A stretch of DNA of 64,000 bases. It comes from Isochrysis galbana. Its lineage: Eukaryota; Haptophyta; Isochrysidales; Isochrysidaceae. The position numbers and the translations under genes are program-made. The notes under the pieces were generated by a model, which searched no databases, was not told where the DNA came from, and was given only the letters and a program-made list of their open reading frames with translations. The stretch covers positions 4,382,159-4,446,158 of the forward strand of contig CM030935.1 in NCBI GenBank assembly GCA_018136815.1, read 5' to 3'. This document shows, piece after piece, positions 20,306-30,602 of this stretch (the stretch's first letter is position 1; each line of letters starts with the position of its first letter).

Positions 20306-21000
20306 ATGCGGCTGGGCGTACAGCAGCGTCGGGCCGGCTCGCGCAGGACCTTGCTCCTCCGGCTGCTCTCTCTCGCGATATGCACGCTCGTCGGGCTGAT
20401 CATCGTCGAGACATTCCTTCTCCCATCCAACGCTCCCTCTAGGAGCGTAGTGCCCGCCGCCACCGCTGCGCCGGTCGCCACGAGAATGAGCTTTGCTGCA
20501 GCAGCCGAAGCAACTGCCAACGCCCTCGCGCTCCTCTCAAGCTCCGCCGTGCCGAGCAGGCCAGCGTCGCTCGTCTTCGACGCCCCCCCCAACATCTCCG
20601 TCGTGATCCCATGCTACGGTCATGGCGACTTCATCGAGGAGACCCTAGGCTCGGTCGTCAGGCAGCGGTGTGCGTGCACGGCGTGTCCAGCAGGCTCAAG
20701 CACCTCGTTACGAACGGGACAGCCCTTACTCACGCGCACGCTCGCGCCTCTGCGGCAGGTACCCGCCGGTAGAAATCCTGGTTGTCGACGACGGTTCGCC
20801 CGAGTACTGCGGCGACGCCGCGCGAGCTCTGCTTGCCCACGAGGCAGTCGCGGCGCCGCGCAAGCGTCAAGTGCAGACGCTAGCCAAGTGGTGGGGGTGG
20901 AGTGCGGCCGACTTGGCGAGCTTCCGGGATGAGGTCTTGGTGACACCCAACCGGGGTGTCGCGCACGCGCGCAACACGGGAATCAAGCGCGCGAGAGGTG
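20306..21000 (+). CDS. Family 2 glycosyltransferase, type II membrane protein, cut by the gap
   Basis: Two exons can be joined: 20306-20667 and 20759 into the gap, with a 91-bp intron (CG^GTGTGC ... GGCAG^GTACC) keeping frame. Residues 15-38 form a signal anchor (LLLRLLSLAICTLVGLIIVE) after a basic N-terminus, so a Golgi or ER lumenal enzyme is expected. The catalytic domain begins at about residue 96 with NISVVIPCYGHGDFIEETL, continues after the splice with YPPVEILVVDDGS (nucleotide-sugar-binding strand and DDG motif) and NRGVAHARNTGIKRARG. This is the canonical first half of a GT-A fold of family GT2. The DxD metal site and acceptor half should lie in or beyond the 100-N gap, but the sequence after the gap is unrelated, so the gap is larger than 100 bp or the join is wrong. 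Sugar specificity cannot be told. An upstream in-frame ATG at 19943 lies inside a repeat and is rejected. Confidence 0.8.
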
Positions 21001-21100
21001 NNNNNNNNNNNNNNNNNNNNNNNNNNNNNNNNNNNNNNNNNNNNNNNNNNNNNNNNNNNNNNNNNNNNNNNNNNNNNNNNNNNNNNNNNNNNNNNNNNNN
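21001..21100. other. Assembly gap (100 N)
   Basis: Exactly 100 undetermined bases, the customary size for a gap of unknown length. It interrupts the glycosyltransferase; the flanks encode unrelated proteins. Confidence 0.99.
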
Positions 21101-21493
21101 TCATATGCGGAATTCCTTCCCGTAGTACTACGAGTATCGATCTTAGTCATACTCGGTTGGATGGGCATGCGATATGTGAGGGCCGAGGCCCCGCCCGAAT
21201 GCCCCGACTTCCACATGTTGAAGAGTCGAACACGTCTCGATGGCTTCATTCGTGATGAGTGGTGTTATCAACAAGTGCCCATGACCGCAGAATTCATCCA
21301 AGAGCATGCAGATACCTGCTCCAAATTCTACATTGATGCAAGTTATGGGGTGCCCGCCGACCCAGCCAACTATCCGTTCGATTGCTCTTTGGGATGCCGT
21401 CTATGTGAGTATCAACGTGCGTACGATGGGGTCTACGAATGCAAAGCCTCTACACAAGTGACAAAGAATCACTGCTCTGGAAAACGACGATAA
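21101..21493 (+). CDS. Cys-rich secreted or membrane-anchored protein, 5' end in gap
   Basis: The frame is open from the gap to a stop at 21493 (130 residues visible; first internal ATG at 21161). A hydrophobic segment comes first (EFLPVVLRVSILVILGW), then a domain with eight cysteines (PECPDF, EWCYQQ, DTCSKFY, FDCSLGCRLCEYQ, YECKAS, NHCSG) and a basic C-terminus. This looks like a signal anchor followed by a small disulphide-bonded lumenal domain. It is not the continuation of the glycosyltransferase. GC is about 50 %, lower than the host genes and similar to the 888-3056 island. No family is recognised. Confidence 0.5.
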   Translation, partial: SYAEFLPVVLRVSILVILGWMGMRYVRAEAPPECPDFHMLKSRTRLDGFIRDEWCYQQVPMTAEFIQEHADTCSKFYIDASYGVPADPANYPFDCSLGCRLCEYQRAYDGVYECKASTQVTKNHCSGKRR

Positions 21494-21639
21494 AGGAAAG
21501 AAGGCAGGATTTATGAAGGGAAAGCAGGGAATGGGCATAGGGTAGGAAATGGTGGTGTCGTGCGGCAACGCGCGTGTGTGCTAGTCCCTCCTAGGTTTGT
21601 AGCCCCGAATCTTCAGAAGTTTTCTAAAAGAACGGCAAC

Positions 21640-21790
21640 TTATTTTATACTTAGATCACCCATGGGCCATGGAGAGACACGAGCCACCACCACCACCACC
21701 CCTCCCCCCCTCTCCACTCCTTCCCTGCTGTAGGGAAGGAACCACCCACTCTCCTGCTCCTAGCCCATGCCGCTGACCCACTCATGGCAG
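21640..21790 (+). repeat. Hairpin-chain element, diverged copy
   Basis: Has the same block order as 25118-25243: TTTATACTTAG, CCCATGGG, CTCTCCACTCCTT, a stem-loop CTTCCCT-GCTGT-AGGGAAG, then GAACCACCCACTCTCCTG and CTGACCCACTC. The stem differs from other copies on both sides (C to T on one arm, G to A on the other), which preserves pairing. A (CCA)n expansion lies in the middle. Confidence 0.6.
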
Positions 21791-21799
21791 CGAGATGTG

Positions 21800-22604
21800 C
21801 CACCTTCCGCGACAAAGATGCGGGCCTCACCGGAGGCTTGGCCGTCTCCTCTTCTCTTCGCTTCTCCGCCGCAAGCGCCGCGCACGTCGACCTCTCCGAG
21901 CCCGCTCCGTCCCGTTCTTGGGCGGCGATGAACTGAGGGGCGCCTAGGTCTACTAAGCGCCACGCGGGGACGACATCGGACATCTGGATCGGATGGCACC
22001 GCCTTGCGAAATACTAGGCCTCAGAACGCACGACAGGTGTGGAATATTAATGATTCATCTCTTGCGAAGTTTGGAAAGCAGCTCTTTTTCATTAGGAGGA
22101 GTGTGTATGTGACATGTACAACGCATGGCAAAGACACAACGACCTCCGCACAGCTCACAGCTGAGGATGATGTATGAAAACGAGCCAAGGAAATCATGGA
22201 GGTAAGAACAAGAAGCTAGTGAAGGTAAAGCGAAGTGCGGCGCCATGCTGACAAACTGGGCGATATGCCAGGGTGCTTCAGAAATGTGAGGATACCGATA
22301 GATCGCCAAGTAGGGGAAATTCGCCACTGCAAATGATGTGAGCTCGGGATATACTAGTTAGTACTGTGACGTGATGGATTTAGCGCTCATTGAGCGTACA
22401 CTTCATGCTTTGAATGCGGAGAATTGAAAATTGACCGTGCATCGTGCCCATGCATTGTGTAGATGGGTGCCCACTCTGTTTGTACTTCCGAACGTGGCAA
22501 GCCCATGGCAGTTTTGTCGCATCTCTCCCCTGCATGAGTCGCTCTCTCGACAAATATATTGAGCTTTCGCAAGTTGAGTGCAGTGGTCGGTCTATGCGAT
22601 GACA
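21800..22604. other. No gene recognised
   Basis: A 110-codon minus frame (21651-21983) overlaps the hairpin repeat and is unconvincing. The rest, to the methyltransferase stop at 22605, is AT-richer and probably its 3' flank. Confidence 0.4.
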
Positions 22605-23678
22605 TCACTTGACGAAAGCAAGCTCATAGCAGCACGTATCCAGTGGTAGTCCAGCCACTGCGAGGAAGTCCTCCACTCGCTGATCGAATGGGTACCCACG
22701 GTTGGCATTCATCCACCACAGGCGAAAGCCATGCTTGAGAATCAAGGTGTCGAAAAGTATGACTAGTTGGCGAGGCGACGGCGGGGTCAGAGTGGGGCTC
22801 AGGTGTAGCTCGAGCGTGAAAAGCTTTACTGGCCTCAGTAGCTCTGAAGAAGTGCTTGCAATTTGTTCGAGCGCCGCCCACTCACATCCCTCACAGTCGA
22901 TAGAAAGCACATCCGGATACCTTTGTGTCCCATCGGTAGCGGAAGCTAGCTGAATGAGTTGCTCAAGAGTAAACATTTTCTCGCTAAGCTCCCCGTATCC
23001 CTGCAGCCGCCCCCGATGATTCCCCGGATGAACACCGCTGAGACCTGCGTAGTGAAAGGTGACTTTCTTCCCTAGTCCACGTGCCTGCCTTTGGTGTGTT
23101 CGTCGGAGCTCGACCGTGGGGTCGAAAGCATGCACATCGCAGCCGTGTTTGAGAGCCGTCGCGGCGAATTGCCACACGCCGCCGATCCCCACTATGTACG
23201 CCACACAAGGTTGATTCGTACTCTTTGGCCAGAACGCTGTGCAATCCGCCTGCGATTGCTGCTTACCAAAGCTGGTAAAGTTCGTCGGACAGGTGTGAAA
23301 GGGGGGCACGCGCGGCACTCTCCCTCCATACCAGTGGGCGGAGCTAGCAGGGTGGCGGCGCAGCAGAGCGAGCCACTTGCGGAGGCGTTGGTACATCAAC
23401 TCGTCTAGCCGATTCCGCACCCTCGCTTCCTCGAGTGCGCATTTGTAGTCCTGCCCAGTCCAGTCTTTGAGGGGTACTCCCTTCCATCGAGGCTCTCCTT
23501 CTCTCTCTCCCTCTCCGCAAAGCTCGCTCTGGCCTAACTCGCGCAGGGCACGGCTCTCGCGCTCGAGGAAGAGCTCGTCCTCACCTAGCACCGCATTCGC
23601 AGCGGCCAGAGCATGGCTCCTATTCGCGCAGCGAGAGAGAGGAGAGAGGGAGAGCAGAGGGGCCGCAGCGAGCGCCAT
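22605..23678 (-). CDS. METTL24/FkbM-like methyltransferase-domain protein, probably secretory pathway
   Basis: An intronless frame of 357 residues. The N-terminus is short and hydrophobic (MALAAAPLLSLSPLS), possibly a signal peptide. Residues 60-150 form a helical, Trp-rich region. A Rossmann-type domain follows: VAYIVGIGGVWQFAATALK is the SAM-binding glycine loop (motif I), CDVHAFDPT the acidic residue at the end of strand 2, and PDVLSIDCEGCEWAALEQI the FkbM/Methyltransf_22 signature. The final strands are KLFTLELHL and FRLWWMNANRG. Family members such as METTL24 are membrane or lumenal proteins of uncertain substrate; FkbM enzymes methylate sugar or polyketide hydroxyls. The C-terminus (CCYELAFVK) ends like the family. 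A homopyrimidine run on the plus strand lies about 180 bp upstream of the start. Confidence 0.8.
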   Translation of the reverse strand: MALAAAPLLSLSPLSRCANRSHALAAANAVLGEDELFLERESRALRELGQSELCGEGEREGEPRWKGVPLKDWTGQDYKCALEEARVRNRLDELMYQRLRKWLALLRRHPASSAHWYGGRVPRVPPFHTCPTNFTSFGKQQSQADCTAFWPKSTNQPCVAYIVGIGGVWQFAATALKHGCDVHAFDPTVELRRTHQRQARGLGKKVTFHYAGLSGVHPGNHRGRLQGYGELSEKMFTLEQLIQLASATDGTQRYPDVLSIDCEGCEWAALEQIASTSSELLRPVKLFTLELHLSPTLTPPSPRQLVILFDTLILKHGFRLWWMNANRGYPFDQRVEDFLAVAGLPLDTCCYELAFVK

Positions 23679-23849
23679 CGGGGACGCAGTCCCCTCTTCC
23701 CCACGATCACAAGAATATTGAATCCCTATCTTTCCTCTTCTCTTCTCTTCTATGAAGGAGAGAGCTGTGGTGAAAAGATTGCCCGGTGGGATCCGGCTAC
23801 TCCTATGGTATAGTCAAAGAGAGGGAAGAGGGAAATCTGTTTCTTCCTC

Positions 23850-23905
23850 TCTCCCGGTCCCTCCCTCCCTCCCTCCCTCCCTCTCTCTCTCTCTCTCCCT
23901 GTGGG
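23850..23905. repeat. (CCCT)n/(CT)n tract upstream of the methyltransferase gene
   Basis: CCCT repeats passing into a CT run, about 180 bp upstream of the start at 23678. Purine-rich on the sense strand of that gene. Confidence 0.9.
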
Positions 23906-25117
23906 TGTTCTCTCTATGCGTTCGTCCACGCCTCCTTTCTTCCACTCCTCCTCCTTCTAGGTATGTGTCTTTTGCCTCCCTTCCTCTCCCCCCTTTTCTC
24001 CTTCTGAGAGCACAACGAGAGAGAGAAGAAGAGAGAGCGGACTCCATGCGCCCAATCCAGAGTATCGCTACTCTTCTCTAGACTAGCGAAAGAATCCAGA
24101 AGGCCCCCCCCCCCACCTCTCATTCTGAGCCGGGGGCGGAGGGGGGTCGTCCCGGGTCTCTCTCCTGTCCAGTCCGCACTCGCGGCGAACATCGCGTTGC
24201 GGGAGGCACTCATCCATCCCGCGGCGCCCATCGCGTTCGTCCTCGTCGTAGTCCTTCCCCACCGCCGAGCGCGGTCCGCTCCCCCCCTCGGGGCGTTGTC
24301 CGTTCCACCCCCCTCGGGGCGATGGCGATGTGTCCGGTCCCCCCCCCCCCCCCCCCCCCCTCCCCCGCGCGCGCGCCGTTCCCCCCTTGTCGTCGCTGCG
24401 ATTCCTCCGATGATTGCCTCAGTTTCGTCTTTCGTCTGCTCTTCACTGCAATATCCGCGGAGGCGCGCCGAGGATTTGTCGCATTCGCGAGCCTCTGCAG
24501 GCTATTTCATCGTCATCGTCGTTTTTACGCGCCTCTTCGTCTACGATGACTCTAATTCTATCAATCTCTACACTTCATTCTTCATTCAACGCTGGTCTAC
24601 AACTAAGTTCTAAGGCTGTGAACACCCACCGGCCATACCAAACATGTTTCAACCTGGTAGTGGCCCACAGCTACATAGACTGGTGGTGGTGGTGGACCAT
24701 AGCTACATAGACTGGTAGTGTTAGTGGCGAAAGTGGTTGGGTGTTAACATGTTAACACTGCTGTTAAGGTGGTTCCCATCGCCCCCATTTGTCTCCATGG
24801 CCGCCACCACGCAGGTCTCCTTCTGCCTTCAGCTTGCGACAGAGGTGCTCGACGCCGCGACGCCGCTTCGGAAGCGAAAGCCGGCTGGACTTTGTGTGAT
24901 GCGGGCAAGGATGTGACAAACTCCGCAGAGTTTCTGAGCCCTGCGTCCGCACACGTCCAGTCGCGAACGGAGCATGAATTGGTCGATATGGGCAAGGTCG
25001 CCGTCGGCATGTCAGTCCTCAATCGCCGTGGTGGCACGCGGGGTCCGCCGAAGCAGTCCCAACGTGTGCACTCCCAGAAGGGAGTATGTGGCTATGATCT
25101 GTGTGGTGTAGATAAGC
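23906..25117. other. No gene recognised
   Basis: Contains a poly-C tract (24338-24361) and a short direct repeat (AGCTACATAGACTGGT at 24670 and 24702). Open frames are low-complexity. Confidence 0.4.
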
Positions 25118-25243
25118 CAACTAAGTTTATACTTGGTTGACCCATGGGGGGGCACGAGCCCCCCCCTCTCTCCACTCCTCCCCTGCCATGGGGGAGGAAC
25201 CACCCATCCTCCTGGCATGCCTGATGGCTTGCCAGGAGGAGAC
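25118..25243 (+). mobile_element. Hairpin-chain element, near-intact copy
   Basis: About 125 bp, roughly 93-95 % identical by eye to 50185-50310 (inverted). It consists of four consecutive imperfect palindromes: AACTAAGT-TTAT-ACTTGGTT; GGGGGG-CACGAG-CCCCCC; CTCCCC-TGCCAT-GGGGGAG; and TCCTGGCA ... TGCCAGGA. No coding capacity. The high identity and isolated position suggest recent movement by an unknown agent. Confidence 0.6.
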
Positions 25244-25666
25244 GGCCCTGCTGACCCACTCTCTCACCCACAGGCACGCCTGATTTAGGGCCAGGTAAAT
25301 ACTTGTAGCGGTAGCGGAATTCGCCCAAACTTGTCGGCCAAACTTGCGTGATTCTTGGAGCTGACTGCCTGAACTTGTCGTCAAACTTGTAGCAATTTGT
25401 GTGGTGCCGCAAGTACGTCCGTAACACGTTACAACACGTTTCCCTTAAGGAGCACAGAAAATCTCGCCACTAGCCACTAGATATCAGATATCGCGATATC
25501 GCGCACCTCCACCTACCTACCTCCTATCTCCAACCTCCCTTCACCTTCACCTCTCTCTACATGATGATGATATGATTTTTGAATAGCGCATTGTTTCAAC
25601 ATTTCACGCAACACACATGTTCCCACATGCACATGCATGACATGACACAACCACACTTACACTTAT

Positions 25667-26252
25667 TTATGAAGACTTCTCCCGGTTGTTGTTGTTGTAA
25701 CGCAACATCAGCGCGGCTTGAATCTGATCCCCAAGAGATGCCGAACGATCTGGACCAAATATTGTGGTCAGCAAAGAAAACACGCGCTCACATGAAGCTG
25801 AATTTGGAGTCATGCTGAATGTAACCCTCGCCGCCAACGCCCAAGTGGGGAACTTTGTATGATTGGATGCCCACCATCTAAGCACCTGCTGCGTGAACGT
25901 TGGCACCTCGGAGTGATCAATCTTGGTCCCGCGACATGCAGCCAAGTATGCGGGAAGCTCATTCAGCAACCCTTGCGTGATAGAAGGCAAATGATGAAAG
26001 GAAGGAATCTCTGCGAGCTGATGGACCCAAAGATCATCCACCTTGCACCTTGCCATAGGCAAAGGCTGGATTAAACGCTCGCAGGAGCCCGGTTCGGCGA
26101 TGCTGCTCCTTACAATGATACGGAGAGGCGCACTCATCTGTCAGATGATTTTCAAGATAATTGAATGCTCCTTTCACTTGCTCCACGAGCGACGACCATT
26201 CAGGCAAAGCCGTTGCATCAATTGCCCGTCGAATCTCCTCTTCCTCAGTCAC
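25667..26252 (-). pseudogene. hAT-family transposase C-terminal remnant
   Basis: The frame ending at 25667 (156 codons) shows the hAT dimerisation region: VLRWWASNHTKFPTWALAAR, then SMTPNSASCERVFSLLT and FG then DQIQAALMLRYN. The acidic and basic lead-in (AIDATALPEWSSLVEQVKGA, 26034-26252) is in another frame, so at least one frameshift near 26100 separates them. The N-terminal zinc finger and most of the catalytic RNase H-like core are absent. Such a transposase, elsewhere intact, could be the source that moved elements with 8-bp target duplications such as the one at 52738. Confidence 0.8.
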
Positions 26253-26932
26253 ATATCGCTGGCGCGTGCAGTGGCGCTTGCCTGTGACGAGGGAGAGGCG
26301 GGCGGTGAGATGCGCGCCATGGGCTCATACACGGGCTTTCTCTTCCTTGTTTCCTTCCTTCTGTGTCTTCCCCGCCCAGGTGGGAAAAATACGTTAGTGT
26401 GGAGGAATGTTGGGAGAAAGTCGAGTGTGCGTGTCTCGGATTGTTGTCGGACTCGTCGGATTGGTATCCTGTCGGCCTCTGTTGCCTTCGTCCCTCGCCC
26501 CAGTCGCTCCCCGCTCCCTCGTTCTCGCTCTCGCTCTCGCTCAGTCGTAACAAGCAATCTTACAACACCAACCAAATCCACTCACTCACCCACTCACCCT
26601 CGCTATCCGCTATGTCCGCTCCGTCTTCGCGCTCGCCCTCGCCACTGCCCGCCATCCATCCTCCAACCATGGAAGATGGTCTGCCCGTCCCGCCCGCCAA
26701 TGGCCAAAATGCCGTGCCTGCCGCCGCCTACCTTCCGTCCCGTTCGGTCCCTCCTGTTCCATCCGTAATCTCCAATCCGTCATCATCAAATGTTCCATGA
26801 CCGTCTTCTGTCTTCTCTCGTCTATCGGTTGTAGCTCCCCAGCGAGGTCTGCCCTCGTTGTGCCGACCCCTCTGTCGCATGTCTGCGCGTTGCTAAGTTG
26901 CCCTGGTGCCGACGCCTGGCCGTCCGTCCAGG

Positions 26933-26995
26933 TGTGGTTAGTTTTCACCCTGTTTGGTTTAGTTTGTGTGGTTCTGTGCCCTCGGACTTTTTGAG
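26933..26995 (+). repeat. Segment shared with 9113-9170, possible LTR piece
   Basis: TGGTTAGTTTTC, CTGTTTGG, GTTTAGTTTGTGTGG then a CTTTTTG box, in the same order as at 9113-9170. Downstream, a 34-codon ORF starts at 27154 (MADTLRPDSC) and might be the start of a gag, but nothing follows it. Region 26260-28045 otherwise shows no gene. Confidence 0.4.
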
Positions 26996-27464
26996 TCCAT
27001 TCGTTGTAGTCTCCCGTGTCTACCTCGGACCTAAGAAGCTCTCATTCTCATTCCCCCTCTCTTCCACTAGCTCGCTAGCTAGCCTCGTCTCTACTCTCCG
27101 ACGCCACGCGTCGCTATCCTTCGACCTCCTGTCTACCTCATCGCTCGTAGCGCCCGATGGCAGACACTCTCAGACCCGACTCTTGCTATGATCTGTCAGA
27201 CATCTTCCCGCAAGCAACAATCAACGACCCTTTCACGACCGCGTCAGCTGCCGCCCGCTAAAGCAAGCAGAATCAGCAACCAGCAACCGCAACAGTGACG
27301 AGTGGAAGTGCGTCAACACCGTGTCAACACTTGTTGTGCCCTGCGTCAACACTTGTAAGAGGCCAGATGGGTTAACACCTTGCCCAAGCTACTGAAATGG
27401 GCCCTCGAGGGCGTGTCAACGTGAACCCATACCCATACGCCCTGATGGTGCCTTAGTGCCCTGG

Positions 27465-27595
27465 GAACATTAAAAGAGGATATACATGAGGTAACCAACA
27501 AGCCAAGGTTTAGGCAAAACAAGCACTTTGTGCTCGTGCTCTCACCTAGCGAAGTTTGTCCTTACTTTAAGGACTCGTCCTTAAAAGCGAGGTAC
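27465..27595 (+). repeat. Partial copy of the 17.7-kb repeat
   Basis: Shares with 17695-17815 the ordered words GGGAACATT, GGTAAC, AGCCAAGGTTT, GCTCTCACCTAGC and a closing palindrome GTCCTT-ACTTTA-AGGAC. The palindrome differs from the other locus on both arms (CCTAG versus CCTTA) and still pairs. Confidence 0.6.
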
Positions 27596-28045
27596 CTTTA
27601 TCCGTAAGCGCCCTCAGTTCAGATGTGGTGCCTGCCGCCAAGGAGTGGGTGCCTATTACCATGTCCAGTGCTTTTTCGCTTGTCATCGGTGTCTTCTGCC
27701 GTAGTCGGGGGTTTTTGGCGATTTTTAGGGCGATTTGAAATCGATCCGATTTCCGATTTGCGATTTCGCCATTTTCAAAATGCATTTTTTCACCGCTCAG
27801 AATAAGAGATAATAGAGTGTAATCTCCCTACACTAGTGTCATGACTCTTAGTTAGGGGGTTCTTTCCCGCCTATGTACAGTCCGCCTAGCCGAAAATTTG
27901 AGTGCTATACAGCACCCGAAGCTGATTCCTCAACCCCCCAAAAGTCCTTTTTTGGCACATACTAGGGTTAACTTAGGGGGGTATAAAAATAAAACGTTCG
28001 CATGGTCGTAATGTCATGTTCCTCTTTCGACGGAACGCGACCTGC

Positions 28046-28066
28046 ATGAAAACCGCCGCAGCATGA
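28046..28066 (+). promoter_or_regulatory. Upstream ORF overlapping the start of the coiled-coil gene
   Basis: A six-codon uORF (ATG AAA ACC GCC GCA GCA, stop TGA). Its TGA overlaps the ATG of the main ORF as ATGA at 28063. If the leader includes it, translation of the main ORF would need leaky scanning or reinitiation. Confidence 0.4.
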
Positions 28067-30099
28067 GGGGTCCGTTACGCGAGCGAGTGTCTGGCAACGC
28101 CTCGTCGGGCGGCAGCGGTAGCGGCGGCGCGGCATCGTCTATGGGCGAAGGAGAGACGCCGGCGAGCAGTGGCGAGGCAGAGCAGGATGCGCGGGTGGGG
28201 AGGGAGCGGCTGCTTGCCGCGATCGCCTCGGCCAACCTTACCGTCACCAGGGAGATCCTGGAGTCGGTCTCGCCCGCTCTCGCCTCAGGGGCGCTCGAGG
28301 CCGAGTGCACCGCCGCCTCTAAGGTGATCGAGGTGCTTACAGAGAGGGAGCGGGTGGAGGGGGAGGCGCGCGAGGCGAGAGAGAGGGCGCGTCAGCTTGA
28401 GGCGCGCTCCATCGCTGCCGAGTCTGCGAAGGTCCGCGCGGAGGCCGAGAAGCGTGACGAGGTGCGGCAGGCGGCGCAGCGAGTCGCGCAGCTTGAGGAG
28501 GAGCTGCGACGAGCGGAGGAGCGAGAGAACGCGGCGGCGACAGCGGGCGCTGCGCTCGGCCGTGCGAGCAGTATCTCGCCGGTCGATGGCATCCAGGCGT
28601 CCACCCGGATCAACGAGCTACAGGGCGTCGTGGTCTCACTGCAGACTCGCCTCCGCCAGTCCGAGCAGCAGGTGGCCCATGCGACGATTCGCGTGGAGGC
28701 GGCGGAGGCGGCAGCGGAGCCCCTACGCAAGCAGGTGGAGGATCTGGAGAGCGAGGTCGCACACTCACGCAAGTTGCTCACTCAGTCGGAGGAGTCGGCG
28801 GCCGTGCTGCAGCAGCACCTGAACGTGTTGCAGGCACGACTTACGGAGGCGCCCGTGAGTGAGATGCAGGCGATGGTGGGCGAGGCCAGCGCTGAGGAGG
28901 AGTCGGCGGCGGCGCTTGCGAAGGGCGCCGACCCTCTCGAGGCGCTGAAGGAATCTCTCGATGCTGAGCGCAGCCGGCGGAAGCAGATGGAGTCAGAGGC
29001 GCAGCGGTTGCGGCTGCAGACGTCAGAGCAGCTCGATCGGATGCGCAAGGGTGCAGAACGCTCGATGCGCGAGCTTCAGGGCCAGGTCGCGCGGCTGCAG
29101 GGCGAGCTGTTACGCGAGCGGCAGTCGACTGCAGAAGAACTCAATGCGATGCGTTCCAAGGCGGCGGCGGAGGCCGAGTACCGCCGGCGCGCGGAGGATG
29201 GCTGGCAGGAGTCGCAGCGGACGACGGAGGAGAAGACGCGCGAGGCCCTCGAGGCACGTCAGCGGGTGGCGGAGGTGGAGGGCAGACTGTCGGCTGCCGA
29301 GGAGACGGAGTTGCCCAAACTGAGGAAGGAGCTCCAGCAGACAATTGAGGAGCTCACGATCCAGCAGGCTGCGGTCGCGGAGCTGAGCAGCAAACTAAGC
29401 GAGACTGAGTACCGCGAGCAGTCAAGCGCGCAACATGCAGCGGCAGCGTACCAGTCGTACCAGCAGCAGGCAAATGCGGCCGCCGAGGCCACCGCCGCAG
29501 AGCTGACCGCAGCAAAGGAATATGCCGAATCAGACGCAGCCTACTGGCGGAGACACGCCGAGCAGGTCCGCTCACGAGTGGGCGGCGCGGCATCGCAGCT
29601 GGCGAGCGTGCGTCAATCGGTTGAGTCAATGCTCCAACGGTTAGCTAGCGCGACGGAGCTCTCCGACCTATCGGACCTGTCGCGCCTTCTGTTCGAGGTA
29701 AAGGCCCGACTTCTCGCGGTCGGCGAGGCGCTGCAGGCGCAGGCCACACGCCCGCGTGAGCAGCATTTCACCGACGCGTCGCCACAGCTCCGAAAGGTGC
29801 CCGCGCACCCAGCGCCCACGATTGGCTTCAAAGATGCAGCATCGGATGGACCACGGTTCCCGCACATCCACTCTCATCACGTCACTGCGCAGCACAGCAG
29901 CACGGCTGCGCGGCCGCAGGCGAGTAGAGCCCCTCTGACCAATGGCGCGGGACCAGCTCCTGGCCTCCGAGCGGCGGCCCGAGGACACACGCGCATTAGC
30001 GATGGCAATCTGCCACCCAGCCGCTTGCCCAAGCCGGCTCCACGGAACAGTGAGGCAAAGCTTGCGCATAGGGGGTCCAAAGTGCGGCGGGCCTTCTAG
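28063..30099 (+). CDS. Long coiled-coil protein, 678 residues
   Basis: An intronless frame. The N-terminus (1-45) is Gly/Ser-rich and disordered; residues 50-95 are a short helical domain (VGRERLLAAIASANLTVTRE). From about 95 to 560 the sequence is an almost continuous heptad pattern rich in Glu, Ala, Arg and Gln (for example QLEEELRRAEERENAAATA), predicted to form a parallel coiled coil. The last 110 residues are basic, His/Pro-rich and disordered (KLAHRGSKVRRAF at the end), a possible nucleic-acid, tubulin or membrane contact. There is no motor, enzyme or recognised domain, so a structural or tethering role (cytoskeleton, flagellar apparatus, centrosome or Golgi) is inferred from shape only. 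An upstream mini-ORF overlaps its start. An unrelated coiled-coil gene lies 2.7 kb downstream on the same strand. Confidence 0.75.
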   Translation: MRGPLRERVSGNASSGGSGSGGAASSMGEGETPASSGEAEQDARVGRERLLAAIASANLTVTREILESVSPALASGALEAECTAASKVIEVLTERERVEGEAREARERARQLEARSIAAESAKVRAEAEKRDEVRQAAQRVAQLEEELRRAEERENAAATAGAALGRASSISPVDGIQASTRINELQGVVVSLQTRLRQSEQQVAHATIRVEAAEAAAEPLRKQVEDLESEVAHSRKLLTQSEESAAVLQQHLNVLQARLTEAPVSEMQAMVGEASAEEESAAALAKGADPLEALKESLDAERSRRKQMESEAQRLRLQTSEQLDRMRKGAERSMRELQGQVARLQGELLRERQSTAEELNAMRSKAAAEAEYRRRAEDGWQESQRTTEEKTREALEARQRVAEVEGRLSAAEETELPKLRKELQQTIEELTIQQAAVAELSSKLSETEYREQSSAQHAAAAYQSYQQQANAAAEATAAELTAAKEYAESDAAYWRRHAEQVRSRVGGAASQLASVRQSVESMLQRLASATELSDLSDLSRLLFEVKARLLAVGEALQAQATRPREQHFTDASPQLRKVPAHPAPTIGFKDAASDGPRFPHIHSHHVTAQHSSTAARPQASRAPLTNGAGPAPGLRAAARGHTRISDGNLPPSRLPKPAPRNSEAKLAHRGSKVRRAF

Positions 30100-30600
30100 C
30101 CTCGCGCGCTACGTCGCATGCGCGCATCATATGGGAGTTGCCTGCCGCCGTAGGATTAGCCGAGCGCGCAAGACCCCGAGTGAGCGCCATTATGATGTTG
30201 TGGGCCTCCCTTTGCTGCGCTCCCGGTCATCACTTCCTCGCAACTTACCGCTCCGTCTATCGCTGTCGGACCCGTCCATGAGTTGTGTGTTGTCCCCAGA
30301 TCGCGTTACGTGGTACGCACTGGCCATGTTGTGCGTTTGGGGGGAGGGGGGTGAGAAACCATCGGTACAGTTTTGCAATTCACATCATCGATAATTTAGT
30401 ACGTACCTCCGTCTTCCGTCTCAAAACTGAGACGTGAGGGAAGAGAAGACTAAGGTTGACTTGCTAAGGGCTTGGCCCAATAAAAACGGATTAGCGAGGG
30501 GGCTAGAGGGTACATTGGGGCTAAATGCCCATGACATTGAATAGATTTTGCTCTCAACTCACTCATCGCCTAGCTAGGCACTCCTACCACAAGGGGTGTT
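30100..30600. other. 3' flank of the coiled-coil gene
   Basis: No gene seen. A short inverted pair around 30415-30435 (TCCGTCTCAAAACTGAGACG) forms a GTCTCA/TGAGAC stem that could act in transcript 3' processing, but this is speculative. Confidence 0.3.
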
Positions 30601-30602
30601 TT

